From assembly GCF_003797125.1 (NCBI RefSeq), contig NZ_RKKE01000001.1:62001-126000 (forward strand): a DNA stretch of 64,000 bases. The letters are read 5' to 3'. The notes under the pieces were generated by a model, which worked only from the letters and a program-made list of their open reading frames with translations, did not search any database and was not told where the DNA came from. The stretch comes from Shewanella frigidimarina. Its GTDB lineage: Bacteria > Pseudomonadota > Gammaproteobacteria > Enterobacterales > Shewanellaceae. Positions 48,016-56,194 of the stretch are shown piece by piece. Positions within the stretch are counted from its first letter, which is position 1; each line of letters opens with the position of its first letter. Position numbers and translations under genes: made by a program.

Positions 48016-48663
48016 TTATTCTGCCGATATAATAAATTCTACTCGTCGATTACGCTGACGCCCTTCTATAGTGGCATTATCCGCGACCGGAATTTTGTTA
48101 CTCATGCCAACGATCTCAATCGACGTCGGTTGAAATTGGTACTCATTTACGAGTAAATCTTTAATGGTGGCTGCACGTTTAAGTGATAGTGAGCGGTTAA
48201 CAGCATCACTACCAATATTATCAGTGTGTCCCTCTAAACGAATAGCCACTTGAGGATGTTGCTCAATGTATTGCTGCACCCTAACCAAGGTTGGTCGCTG
48301 AGTTAACAACACTACTGATTTATCAAAATCAAAATACACAGGTTGAAGAATAGACCCAAAACAATCTACTGCCACAGAAACATCTCGTTGTTGACGACAT
48401 TGTTCAGCAATAAGGGCCGAATTATTTGTTACTGTCGCGCCTAATTCAGCTTCATCAAACTCAGCATCCTCTTCGGCATCCTCATCAACAATCAATAACT
48501 CAGTATCAATACAACCATTTGCCATAACAACGCTATTAGCAGGGGTATCATTACAAGCATCTTTTTTATCAGGAACGCCGTCAAAATCTGTGTCAACCCA
48601 GGCATGGGCAGTGCAGATAAAACAGCCAATTAAGATCAATGTCACCGTTCGAACAAAAGTCAT
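48016..48663 (-). CDS. OmpA-family protein with thrombospondin type-3-like segment
   Basis: 215 residues. A signal peptide MTFVRTVTLILIGCFICTAHA is followed by WVDTDFDGVPDKKDACNDTPANSVVMANGC, a calcium-binding TSP3-type repeat. An acidic linker (LLIVDEDAEEDAEFDEAEL) leads to the C-terminal OmpA/Pal domain with VYFDFDKSVVL, LEGHTDNIGSDAVNRSLSLKRAATI and RQRNRRVEFII. It probably anchors to peptidoglycan from the outer membrane or periplasm. AAGGGG precedes the ATG. The mscS-like gene is just downstream. Confidence 0.88.
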   Translation of the reverse strand: MTFVRTVTLILIGCFICTAHAWVDTDFDGVPDKKDACNDTPANSVVMANGCIDTELLIVDEDAEEDAEFDEAELGATVTNNSALIAEQCRQQRDVSVAVDCFGSILQPVYFDFDKSVVLLTQRPTLVRVQQYIEQHPQVAIRLEGHTDNIGSDAVNRSLSLKRAATIKDLLVNEYQFQPTSIEIVGMSNKIPVADNATIEGRQRNRRVEFIISAE

Positions 48664-49196
48664 AAATACCCCTTCGACATGACATCGAAATTTGTTAATG
48701 AATCGTATTTTAACTGTTTATGACTTAAATTAAAAGACAACACTTTATAATCAACACCTTGCACAATCACGCTTAACTAAAGTCTCACTAAAGCGTGATA
48801 TAGGTATCGGCACCATGCCTGAAAACCTTATTAACTTCCGGCCAGCTTAGCAACAAAAACAAAACAAACCGCTAACATTGCTGGTAGTTGATTGTTTGTA
48901 TTGACACATTTTATAACAAGCTTAACCTCTCTGTTCCCCGCATTAACATTGACTTTATCGGCATGAAAAGGGTATATAAGGTTAGCTTTTTGATGTTTGG
49001 TTAACATTCAGCGTCAAACTGACATTATTTATTATAAAAAATAAACAATAAAGTTGCTCAGTACTGCGTTATCACGGTCAAACACTCGATATTTCAGGTG
49101 TTAGTTGATAAAGCAGTCATAGACAACTCTTGCAAACAATTATTTCTGTGACGATATTTTCTCACAGGCAATCACAAGCTTAAGGTGGAAGACTTA
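48664..49196. other. Divergent promoter region, no gene seen
   Basis: About 530 bp between the OmpA-like gene and the POT transporter gene. It is AT-rich. No convincing open frame or operator stands out; promoters for both genes must lie here. Confidence 0.5.
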
Positions 49197-50705
49197 ATGA
49201 GTGACGCAAAACCACAAGGTACATTGTTTGGACACCCTAAGGGGCTGTTCTTACTTTTTACAACAGAACTATGGGAACGCTTTAGCTATTACGCAATGCG
49301 TGCAATTTTAGTACTTTATTTGGTAGATAAAGTCCAAAGCAATGAAGCAGGTGGTGGTTTAGGCTGGAGCCAAGCAGACGCATTATCACTATATGGTACT
49401 TTTACCGGTTTAGTTTACTTAACACCATTAATTGGTGGCTGGCTAGCTGATAACGTATTGGGTCAACGTAAAGCCATTTATATTGGTGGCTTCTTAATGG
49501 CAGCGGGGCAATTTACGCTTGCAGCACCACATAGTTGGATGCCGGGTTTAGAAACCATGATGTTTTATATTGGTTTAGGGACGTTAATTATAGGTAACGG
49601 TCTATTTAAACCAAATATCTCCACTATGGTAGGTGATTTATACCCTGCTGGTGATCATCGTCGTGACGGCGCATTCACCATATTTTATATGGGTATCAAC
49701 TTGGGTGCAGCCTTGTCAGGCTTTATCGTTGCTTGGGCTTACACTTCATTTGGTCATGAAGTTGTTATTGGTGGTGAAGACGTGTTTATCAACAACTGGC
49801 AAGCAGGTTTCTTCTGCGCCGGTGTTGGTATGATTTTATCATTGATTATTCAGTTTTTCTTTGCGCAAAAATTACTTGGCGACATCGGTGTCGAACCGGC
49901 AGCTAAAGTAGAACAAAGAAAAAATGCAGCTAAAGGTGAAACCAGAAGTGAACCGCTAACAAAGATTGAACGTGACCGTATTAAAGTCATTATGGTAATG
50001 GGATTATTCACCATTATTTTCTGGGCTGGCTTCGAACAAGCAGGCGGATTAATGAACTTGTTCACTAACAATTTCACTGATCGTATGATTGGTTCGTGGG
50101 AAGTACCTACCACTTACTTCCAATCACTCAATGCTATTTTTATTGTTGTTTTTGCTCCAGTGATTGCCTCTATTTGGATCCGCTTAGGTAAAAACGAACC
50201 TAACTCACCCGTTAAATTTGCGTTAGGTTTATTCTTACTGGCCATCGGTTTCTTATTCATGATGGGCGCAGTATTCGAAATGGGCGGCGACGCTTCAGTT
50301 AAATCAAGCATGTGGTGGTTAGTAGGAGCTTACTTCTTCCATACCATGGGTGAATTATGTTTATCACCTATTGGTTTATCTATGGTAACTAAACTGGCTC
50401 CACTGCGTATCGCATCATTAATGATGGGTGCATGGTTCCTATTTATTGCTGCAGCAAACAAAATTGGCGGCCTAGTAGGTTCGTTAATTGGTCATGGCGG
50501 CGAAGTCGAAGAACAACTCGCAAACGCAATGGCAATTTTTGCTGGGATCGGTATTACCGCAGTCGTCTCAGGTATTATTTTATACCTAATGTCAGATAAA
50601 TTAGTTGACTGGATGCACGGTGCAGAAAACAAAAATGATACTGAAGAACAAGTTTTAGAAGAAGAAATTGCAGTCACGGCCGAACACGAAGGAATTCAAC
50701 GTTAA
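49197..50705 (+). CDS. POT/PTR2-family di/tripeptide proton symporter
   Basis: Inner-membrane peptide transporter, 502 residues with about 12-14 spans. The start is ATG 49197, with AAGGTGGA upstream; an in-frame GTG at 49185 would include that site. It begins MSDAKPQGTLFGHPKGLFLL, then carries the ExxERFSYY motif in TELWERFSYYAMRAIL. Other POT signatures are TPLIGGWLADNVLGQRKAIYIGG and GDLYPAGDHRRDGAFTIFYMGINLGA. It imports di- and tripeptides. It ends in a strong terminator and lies next to the CTAG-rich repeat array. Confidence 0.93.
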   Translation: MSDAKPQGTLFGHPKGLFLLFTTELWERFSYYAMRAILVLYLVDKVQSNEAGGGLGWSQADALSLYGTFTGLVYLTPLIGGWLADNVLGQRKAIYIGGFLMAAGQFTLAAPHSWMPGLETMMFYIGLGTLIIGNGLFKPNISTMVGDLYPAGDHRRDGAFTIFYMGINLGAALSGFIVAWAYTSFGHEVVIGGEDVFINNWQAGFFCAGVGMILSLIIQFFFAQKLLGDIGVEPAAKVEQRKNAAKGETRSEPLTKIERDRIKVIMVMGLFTIIFWAGFEQAGGLMNLFTNNFTDRMIGSWEVPTTYFQSLNAIFIVVFAPVIASIWIRLGKNEPNSPVKFALGLFLLAIGFLFMMGAVFEMGGDASVKSSMWWLVGAYFFHTMGELCLSPIGLSMVTKLAPLRIASLMMGAWFLFIAAANKIGGLVGSLIGHGGEVEEQLANAMAIFAGIGITAVVSGIILYLMSDKLVDWMHGAENKNDTEEQVLEEEIAVTAEHEGIQR

Positions 50706-50735
50706 TTGGTTTTGATGTAATTGTTATTCTTAATA

Positions 50736-50773
50736 AAATCCCCTCCAAGTTTCACTTGTGAGGGGATTTTTTA
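50736..50773 (+). terminator. Terminator of the POT transporter gene
   Basis: Long stem AAATCCCCTC/GAGGGGATTT extended by inner CAAG/CTTG (one bulge), followed by T-run. Confidence 0.9.
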
Positions 50774-50792
50774 TATACCCACATCAAGGGCT

Positions 50793-51056
50793 GCTAGTGT
50801 CAAGGAATAGAACGCCTGCGGCTGTTAGAGTCGCTTAGCTAATAGAACGGACTTCGTCCTGCTAGGATCGCTTCGCTGCTAGAACGGACTGTGTCCTGCT
50901 AGAGTCGCTTCGCTACTAGAACGGACTTCGTCCTGCTAGGATCGCTTAGCTGCTAGAGCTGACTTCATCCTGCTAGGATCGCTTCGCTATGCTGTTTGCT
51001 TTTATAGCCTCTAGCCGCGAAGCGTCCTAGCAGCGCTCTAGGTTTCTAGTGTCCAA
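50793..51056. repeat. CTAG-rich 37-bp tandem array with inverted copy
   Basis: Four exact-length 37-bp direct repeats lie at 50841-50877, 50878-50914, 50915-50951 and 50952-50988, with a decayed fifth (about 50806-50840). Each has two modules: GCTAGAACGGACTTCGTCCT (with GGAC-TTC-GTCC hairpin) and GCTAGGATCGCTTCGCT. At 51003-51043 the same sequence recurs in inverted orientation (CTAGCCGCGAAGCG, TCCTAGCAG). CTAG occurs about 12 times in 265 bp. CTAGTGTCAA at 50793 and CTAGTGTCCAA at 51046 bracket the array. It sits between convergent genes. It resembles a REP/BIME-type extragenic element. Confidence 0.85.
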
Positions 51057-51063
51057 ACAATGA

Positions 51064-52185
51064 TCAGCGACACGCTAACTGCATGAAGCCACCCGCTTTA
51101 ATATCAGATTGATAAACAAGCCCTGTAAAGCGGTTCTCAAGCAGTTGTTGTTTATGCTCATAAAAATGTGTACCAATACAAATCTGTTCATCCCGTAATA
51201 AGGTTCTAGTTTGCATACTCGGCTTATCCCACCCTGAACTGCCAAGAGGTACTGATTCGGGCAATGCAAGAGGAGTGAGTTCATTACCGTTACGTAAATA
51301 ACACCTTAGTCCTTTACCTGATTGTCCGATTGATAATTGGTAGCCGCTTAAATCGAGGCACACATAAATAATATCGGTATTAATATGTAACCCAGACTTC
51401 ACCATACGCTGATGAAGATAAGACAGCATATTATTAGGTTCGATTAAGGTATTGCTTAAACCATTTCTAAACAGCTTAAGTTTCTGATTAATAAAACTGC
51501 GCAATAAGACACAGCCAAAAGCAGCGCTATTATCCTCAGGCGAAAAGTGTGCCATATACATCACTAAATGATGCTCCCCCACCATAGTAGAGTCGATGAA
51601 GTAAGCACTAACATCATTATTTTTAAATAAACTGTAATTGATTTCGGCTTTAGGATAATAGATATGCGAAGCAGGAAATAACTGCTGCTGAACACTTTTG
51701 GCCGCTTGAGCATTTTGCTCAAGTAAACATAAGTTATCAGTGAGCTCTTGATAAGATAACTCATTCATTTCTTGTAAATGCGATTGCCCAGAAACATTCA
51801 TCGGCGTAGCGGCTGACATCATCGCTTGGATGATTGCCTGCTCAATAATGAATAAATCAGCAATAGGTTTAGTCAGATAATCACTGGCACCGATGCGCAA
51901 TGCTTCAACAACATCAGACATCACATCATTACCAGAAATAACAATAGCGGGTATAGCAGGATTAATATCCTGCATCTGTTTAAGCATCGACAAACCATGA
52001 AGGCCAGGCATGCTTAAGTCTGCAATAACAATATCAAAAATAGCATCGGAAAAAAGGGCTATACCTTCATCTCCATTACATGCTTGTTGAACCCGAGCAC
52101 CTTGTCCCTGCAAAAAATCAGCAACGACATGGCGAAATATCGGGTCGTCTTCAACGAAGAGGATCTCGACATCAGTAAGCGCCAT
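51064..52185 (-). CDS. RssB-like response regulator with inactive PP2C-type domain
   Basis: 373 residues from ATG 52185 (MALTDVEILFVEDDPIFRHV), GAGG being 7 nt upstream. The receiver domain has acidic pair D13-D14, phospho-acceptor D56 (VIADLSMPGLHGLSML) and the Lys in YLTKPIADLF. The C-terminal half aligns in outline with SpoIIE/PP2C phosphatases (DVSAYFIDSTMVGEHHLVMYMAHF and LGSSGWDKPS), but the metal-binding Asp and GDVSGHG-type motif are gone. This is the layout of E. coli RssB, the adaptor that brings sigma-S to ClpXP, so I infer such a role. A real phosphatase or anti-anti-sigma regulator is less likely. mlaA lies 46 bp upstream on the same strand. Confidence 0.72.
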   Translation of the reverse strand: MALTDVEILFVEDDPIFRHVVADFLQGQGARVQQACNGDEGIALFSDAIFDIVIADLSMPGLHGLSMLKQMQDINPAIPAIVISGNDVMSDVVEALRIGASDYLTKPIADLFIIEQAIIQAMMSAATPMNVSGQSHLQEMNELSYQELTDNLCLLEQNAQAAKSVQQQLFPASHIYYPKAEINYSLFKNNDVSAYFIDSTMVGEHHLVMYMAHFSPEDNSAAFGCVLLRSFINQKLKLFRNGLSNTLIEPNNMLSYLHQRMVKSGLHINTDIIYVCLDLSGYQLSIGQSGKGLRCYLRNGNELTPLALPESVPLGSSGWDKPSMQTRTLLRDEQICIGTHFYEHKQQLLENRFTGLVYQSDIKAGGFMQLACR

Positions 52186-52231
52186 ACAACAACCTCGCAA
52201 ACTACACTGCCGAGGTGCCTGTATGCCTCGA

Positions 52232-53011
52232 CTATTCTAGTTCATCTAAATATTCGTCAAGTAACTCATCGTCCGCTTGACTAGATGGCACATCACCATC
52301 AAAAACTTTGTAATCCATATGCTGCAAATAGGCATCTTTTACAAAAGCATAAGGATCAAGAGCATTGTCTAATAATCTTTCTTGATCAATGGCTTTAGAA
52401 CGTGCATCTAAGCCCTTTAAGCCCCATTTTAATACTGACTGCCACATCGTTAACTCTGATAAAGGAAAGTATAGACCATCCACCCAATCAGAGGCGATTT
52501 CTCTTGTCACAATTGGGCCATAAAACGGCGCCATAAAATAAGGACCATTTGGTGTACCGTAATAACCTAACACTTCGTTAAAATCATCTTGTTTACGGTG
52601 CATCCCCATCATGTCAGCAACATCGACTAAACCCAGTAAACCGATGGTGGTATTAACCGTAAAACGACCTCCTGCATTAGCAGCCCACACCCATTTTCCT
52701 TGTAAGGTATTATTCACCAGAGAGCTAGGTTCCTCTAGGTTATAAACAAAATTATTAACCCCTGTTCTGACAGGATTAGGAACATAGTCTTTATAACCAT
52801 GAGCAACCGGGCGAATAACATACCTATCTAAAAACAGATAGTTAAAGTCCCACATTGTGCGGTTAACTTCTTCAAATGGATCGCGAGGATCATTATATTT
52901 AATTTCAACCGCAGGTCGTGATGATGTGGTAACTTGAGGTGCTTCGATTTCGGCATACGCGGGCATGCTAACTGCAACAAACACCTGAAGTAATATCCAT
53001 TTATACTTCAT
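52232..53011 (-). CDS. mlaA: MlaA/VacJ-family outer-membrane lipid-asymmetry protein, no lipobox
   Basis: 259 residues from ATG 53011. It extracts mislocalised phospholipid from the outer leaflet in the Mla pathway. The core is typical: DPRDPFEEVNRTMWDFNYLFLDRYVIRPVAHGYKDYVPNPVRTGVNNFVYNLEEP, then NTTIGLLGLVDVADMMG, LGYYGTPNGPYFMAPFYGP and LDPYAFVKDAYLQ. Unusually the signal peptide MKYKWILLQVFVAVSMPAYA cleaves before EIEAP and has no lipobox Cys, so it should be periplasmic or barrel-like rather than lipid-anchored. Open frame upstream of 53011 lacks a ribosome site. The RssB-like gene follows 46 bp downstream. No other mla genes are here. Confidence 0.9.
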   Translation of the reverse strand: MKYKWILLQVFVAVSMPAYAEIEAPQVTTSSRPAVEIKYNDPRDPFEEVNRTMWDFNYLFLDRYVIRPVAHGYKDYVPNPVRTGVNNFVYNLEEPSSLVNNTLQGKWVWAANAGGRFTVNTTIGLLGLVDVADMMGMHRKQDDFNEVLGYYGTPNGPYFMAPFYGPIVTREIASDWVDGLYFPLSELTMWQSVLKWGLKGLDARSKAIDQERLLDNALDPYAFVKDAYLQHMDYKVFDGDVPSSQADDELLDEYLDELE

Positions 53012-53072
53012 ATAATTCTCTTTAAAATGACAAAAGGTACTACTCAACAAACTGCTATTTTTGTCTTTTTAT

Positions 53073-53099
53073 TAAAGCAATTTTTGTTCAAGTCGATAT
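53073..53099 (+). promoter_or_regulatory. Candidate sigma-28 (FliA) promoter upstream of the FliK-like gene
   Basis: TAAAGCAA, 11 bp, then GTCGATAT, against TAAAGTTT-N11-GCCGATAA. Spacing is exact, with five of eight -35 and six of eight -10 bases matching. It points to the FliK-like gene 255 bp downstream. The rest of the 340-bp mlaA-FliK gap shows no open frame. Confidence 0.45.
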
Positions 53100-53354
53100 A
53101 ATTTAGCAAGCAAGTGTAAGGCTGTTATCATTCACTATTTAGCAATCAGACCTTACTCATACGTCTTTGTTACCAGCAATCATTCACTATAATGGTAATA
53201 AAACCCAATATGTTGTCCCAATAAAGGTAACAGGGAGCTAAGGATACTGTGCCATTTGACAATATCAATCAAAAAATTGTAAATGAAGTTGATATTGTTC
53301 ACTGACAAGTAGATTGATTTCAATAGACAAACATGTTCGTTTGATAGGATTTCT

Positions 53355-55487
53355 ATGGCTGTACCAACAACGCTCCCTCAAAAACCGGTCAATACCGTCA
53401 CAATCAAACCTGTCGATGTCAGTCCGCAGGCGGTGACTGAGCGTAAACAAACTCAAACCGATAGTACTTCTTTGCCAGCAAAAACCTCAAATGAAAAATC
53501 CGTTGTATCCAACTCGTCGACCACAAAATCAGATTTAGCAGCAGTATTATTGCCTGTAAAAGTGGTGCAACCACCAGCAAGCGCACAACTCGACGTCAGT
53601 ATTGAAAATCAACAGTATCAACTTAACAAGACCGCTGAACTGCAAAAGTTATTACAACAGACAGCGCAAGTCGTTATAGCAAGCGATCAAGCTAAGCTTG
53701 TGGCTCGTGCCGTTTCCAGCGTAAATTTACCCGTAGCCCAAGCAGAAGTCATCAACAGCCAAAGTACCTCGCCTGCAATTCCAACGGCTTCTGCAGGCTC
53801 AACTGCCACACCACCCGCCCAAACGGTGGCGACTCAATTAGTGCTTTTGGCACAACCTATTCAACTTGCCTTACCACAAGGTCTCGAGGAGCTAGCAAAA
53901 CAAAATGGTGTTTCAACACAACAACTCGCATCATTGGCAGCCAGAGTTCAAGGTTATCCTCTGCCAACTGCAATAATAGACCAAGGGAAATTGACCTTTT
54001 CTGGTGGCACAAGCATTCAATTATCGCCCAATACCGCGTTAAACTCAGGCCAATATTTAGCTAAGGTCGTAGTACAACATCAGCAATTGCAACTTGCGCT
54101 CACGCCAGTCATTGCAGAAATAAGCGTTAATTTAACGAAACTTCCGGCACCACCTCAAGCGACCCAGACGCTTGAATCGGCAAACATCATCATAACTAAA
54201 AATGAACCAGCACAAATTCTCAGTCAATTTCTAAAAAAGCTAGAGTCTACACCGCTGCCAATCATTGATAATGCGGTAAAAGGAAGCGATGCCCAACAAA
54301 AAACGCCTAATGAATTAACATCGTCTTCTGCCAAAGTCGGCCACGATAGTACTGCAGTAAAAACCTTGACTCCGGTAACACAACAGCAAAACTCATCAGG
54401 ACTATCAGCAGAATCGAATCTCGCTAAAACTGGCAGCAATATGGCACAGCAAGCCAATCTAGCCAAAAGCGCTGTTAACAACACTGTAGAGCAAACAGCA
54501 TTACCAACTAAATCAGTAGCGGAACAAAACACTCCCAAAGTAAACACCGCTTCTGCGATAGACAATAGCGCAAAGAACAATCCACCAAACAACCCTGCAT
54601 CAAACAAAATGAACAGTGACAGTGACCCTGCACCAATAGAAGTGCTGAATAAAGCGTTATCAAAAGCAGGCGCGATGCCAATCAAACAGCAGTTAAACCA
54701 ACAAATTCCACATAATCTAGCCAGCGAACTGTTTAAGCACCTACCACAAATTAGCCCACATCCATTAAGTGCATTGAGTGATCCGGCATTACTCAGCAGT
54801 GAGCTATACAGTTTAGCGGCGCTTAATCTTGCCCATACCCAACTAGGTCACTCAACTAGCGCACAGCCCTCACCACTGTTTTCAGGTAGTGCTATCACAA
54901 CCTTATTCCAGTTATTATTAGGGGTAAAAACAAAATCAACAGGCTCAGGGATCAGCGATAAACTTCAAGCGCACCTTGCGCAGTTGCAACAACGAACCTT
55001 GAGTAAACTCAGTGCGAATTCAGGTCTATTAGCAGCATTAGATAAGCTAGGAGGCGCAGACTCTTTGGCACAATTGGCTAACAGTATTGCGCTGTATCAA
55101 CATGCGAGCACCGATCCCAATCAAGCCATGACTTGGTACTTTGCGCTACCATATTCAATTAACCAACGCGATGAACAATTTGAAGGTAAATTTGAACAAG
55201 AAAATGATTCAGACAAAGATAAAAAAGCAGGATGGAAACTACAACTCAAATTTAATTTAGCCCAAGGATCATTATTGATTTGTGCTCATAAGCAAGCAGA
55301 GGTGCTTGATATCCAATTTAAAGGCAACAATCAAATGCTACTTACAAAAGTAGAACGCTTTAACCAAGCACTGTCAGAGAAAATTACTCAAATTGGTTTT
55401 ACACCAGGTAAGCTCACAACGCAGTTAGCCCAAATTCCAGCGACGTTATTACCTGGCGATCACTATTTAGTCAAAACAAGAGCTTAA
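53355..55487 (+). CDS. FliK-like protein (flagellar hook-length control family), orphan
   Basis: 710 residues. About the first 450 are low-complexity, Gln/Ala/Thr/Ser-rich (AQATAQ-type composition), like the disordered ruler part of FliK. A structured C-terminal portion (about 500-710) includes GWKLQLKFNLAQGSLLICAHKQAEVLDIQFKGNNQMLLTKVERF and QIGFTPGKLTTQLAQIPA, resembling the FliK C-terminal domain. No signal peptide. AGGA precedes the ATG. The next gene, 11 bp on, is an FlhB C-terminal-like protein, which supports the family call. It is outside any flagellar cluster, so the role may differ from hook-length control. Confidence 0.7.
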   Translation: MAVPTTLPQKPVNTVTIKPVDVSPQAVTERKQTQTDSTSLPAKTSNEKSVVSNSSTTKSDLAAVLLPVKVVQPPASAQLDVSIENQQYQLNKTAELQKLLQQTAQVVIASDQAKLVARAVSSVNLPVAQAEVINSQSTSPAIPTASAGSTATPPAQTVATQLVLLAQPIQLALPQGLEELAKQNGVSTQQLASLAARVQGYPLPTAIIDQGKLTFSGGTSIQLSPNTALNSGQYLAKVVVQHQQLQLALTPVIAEISVNLTKLPAPPQATQTLESANIIITKNEPAQILSQFLKKLESTPLPIIDNAVKGSDAQQKTPNELTSSSAKVGHDSTAVKTLTPVTQQQNSSGLSAESNLAKTGSNMAQQANLAKSAVNNTVEQTALPTKSVAEQNTPKVNTASAIDNSAKNNPPNNPASNKMNSDSDPAPIEVLNKALSKAGAMPIKQQLNQQIPHNLASELFKHLPQISPHPLSALSDPALLSSELYSLAALNLAHTQLGHSTSAQPSPLFSGSAITTLFQLLLGVKTKSTGSGISDKLQAHLAQLQQRTLSKLSANSGLLAALDKLGGADSLAQLANSIALYQHASTDPNQAMTWYFALPYSINQRDEQFEGKFEQENDSDKDKKAGWKLQLKFNLAQGSLLICAHKQAEVLDIQFKGNNQMLLTKVERFNQALSEKITQIGFTPGKLTTQLAQIPATLLPGDHYLVKTRA

Positions 55488-55498
55488 TAGAGAACATT

Positions 55499-55810
55499 AT
55501 GAAAGATGACTCGAAAAAAATACAGCAAGCAGTCGCACTCAGTTTTGATGGTAAAAGTGCCCCAAAAATTACTGCTACTGGTAAGGACTTAGTTGCCGAG
55601 GAGATGATATTAATCGCTAAGGAAGCGGGGATCCATATCCATCAGGACCCACACTTAAGTGAGTTTTTGCAGCTATTAGAATTAGGTGATGAAGTACCGA
55701 AAGAGTTGTATCTATTAATCGCTGAATTGATTGCATTTGTGTATATGTTGGATGGGAAGTTCCCTGAACAATGGGATAATCTTCATCAAAAAATTGTCGC
55801 TCAAGCTTAA
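55499..55810 (+). CDS. FlhB C-terminal-like protein (FlhX/YlqH type)
   Basis: 103 residues that match the cytoplasmic C-terminal domain of FlhB: QQAVALSFDGKSAPKITATGKDLVAEEMILIAKEAGIHIHQDPHLSEFLQLLELGDEVPKELYLLIAELIAFVYML. The sequence aligns to what follows the NPTH autocleavage motif of FlhB, and NPTH itself is absent, so it mimics the cleaved FlhB-CC fragment. FlhX-type proteins are known to substitute for part of FlhB function. It follows the FliK-like gene after 11 bp. No membrane spans are present. Confidence 0.85.
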   Translation: MKDDSKKIQQAVALSFDGKSAPKITATGKDLVAEEMILIAKEAGIHIHQDPHLSEFLQLLELGDEVPKELYLLIAELIAFVYMLDGKFPEQWDNLHQKIVAQA

Positions 55811-55852
55811 CTCCTTTCAGCTACAAAATTGTCAAACCTAGATCATCTAATG

Positions 55853-56194
55853 TTAATGTTGTAAAAATTGGTAAATCAAGCTCGCTGTTATCATTATGCC
55901 ACCGACTCCCAGTCCACCGAGACACAATCCAGCCAAACGGTCTTGATCAAAATCAAGCCAGTCATTAAATGCTGCATAATAACGCAGCGAGATCCCATAC
56001 AATACAATGAGGACTAAAGAGATAAAACTATACAAATAGTGTTCTGGGTAGGCAAACGTCAGCAACGGAATAAATGCCAACAGGTAATCACAACCCTTTT
56101 GCTGTACGTCAGTTCGATACACAATATACGCATCAATACACATTTGAATTGGAATATATATGGCTAGTAAACCTAACAACCAAATGAAATCCAT
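55853..56194 (-). CDS. Putative small inner-membrane protein, 113 residues
   Basis: Three to four hydrophobic segments: MDFIWLLGLLAIYIPIQMCIDAYIVY, YLLAFIPLLTFAYPEHYLYSFISLVLIVLYGI and LAGLCLGGLGVGGIMITASLIYQFL, with a loop RYYAAFNDWLDFDQDRLAG. GAGG is 5 nt before the ATG at 56194. It lies convergent to the FlhX-like gene in an AT-rich patch. I recognise no family. An open frame just upstream (56194-56436) is hydrophobic but has no ribosome site and I do not accept it. Confidence 0.5.
   Translation of the reverse strand: MDFIWLLGLLAIYIPIQMCIDAYIVYRTDVQQKGCDYLLAFIPLLTFAYPEHYLYSFISLVLIVLYGISLRYYAAFNDWLDFDQDRLAGLCLGGLGVGGIMITASLIYQFLQH

Noticed and set aside
50793..51056. CRISPR array
   Set aside because: Repeats are directly adjacent at 37 bp with no unique spacers, and no cas genes are nearby.
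50793..51056. IS element or transposon
   Set aside because: No transposase gene, and the array is short. A REP-like non-autonomous element fits better.
54224..54685. A 153-codon frame opposite the FliK-like gene
   Set aside because: It arises from the low-complexity Ala/Thr/Gln codons of the FliK-like gene on the other strand.
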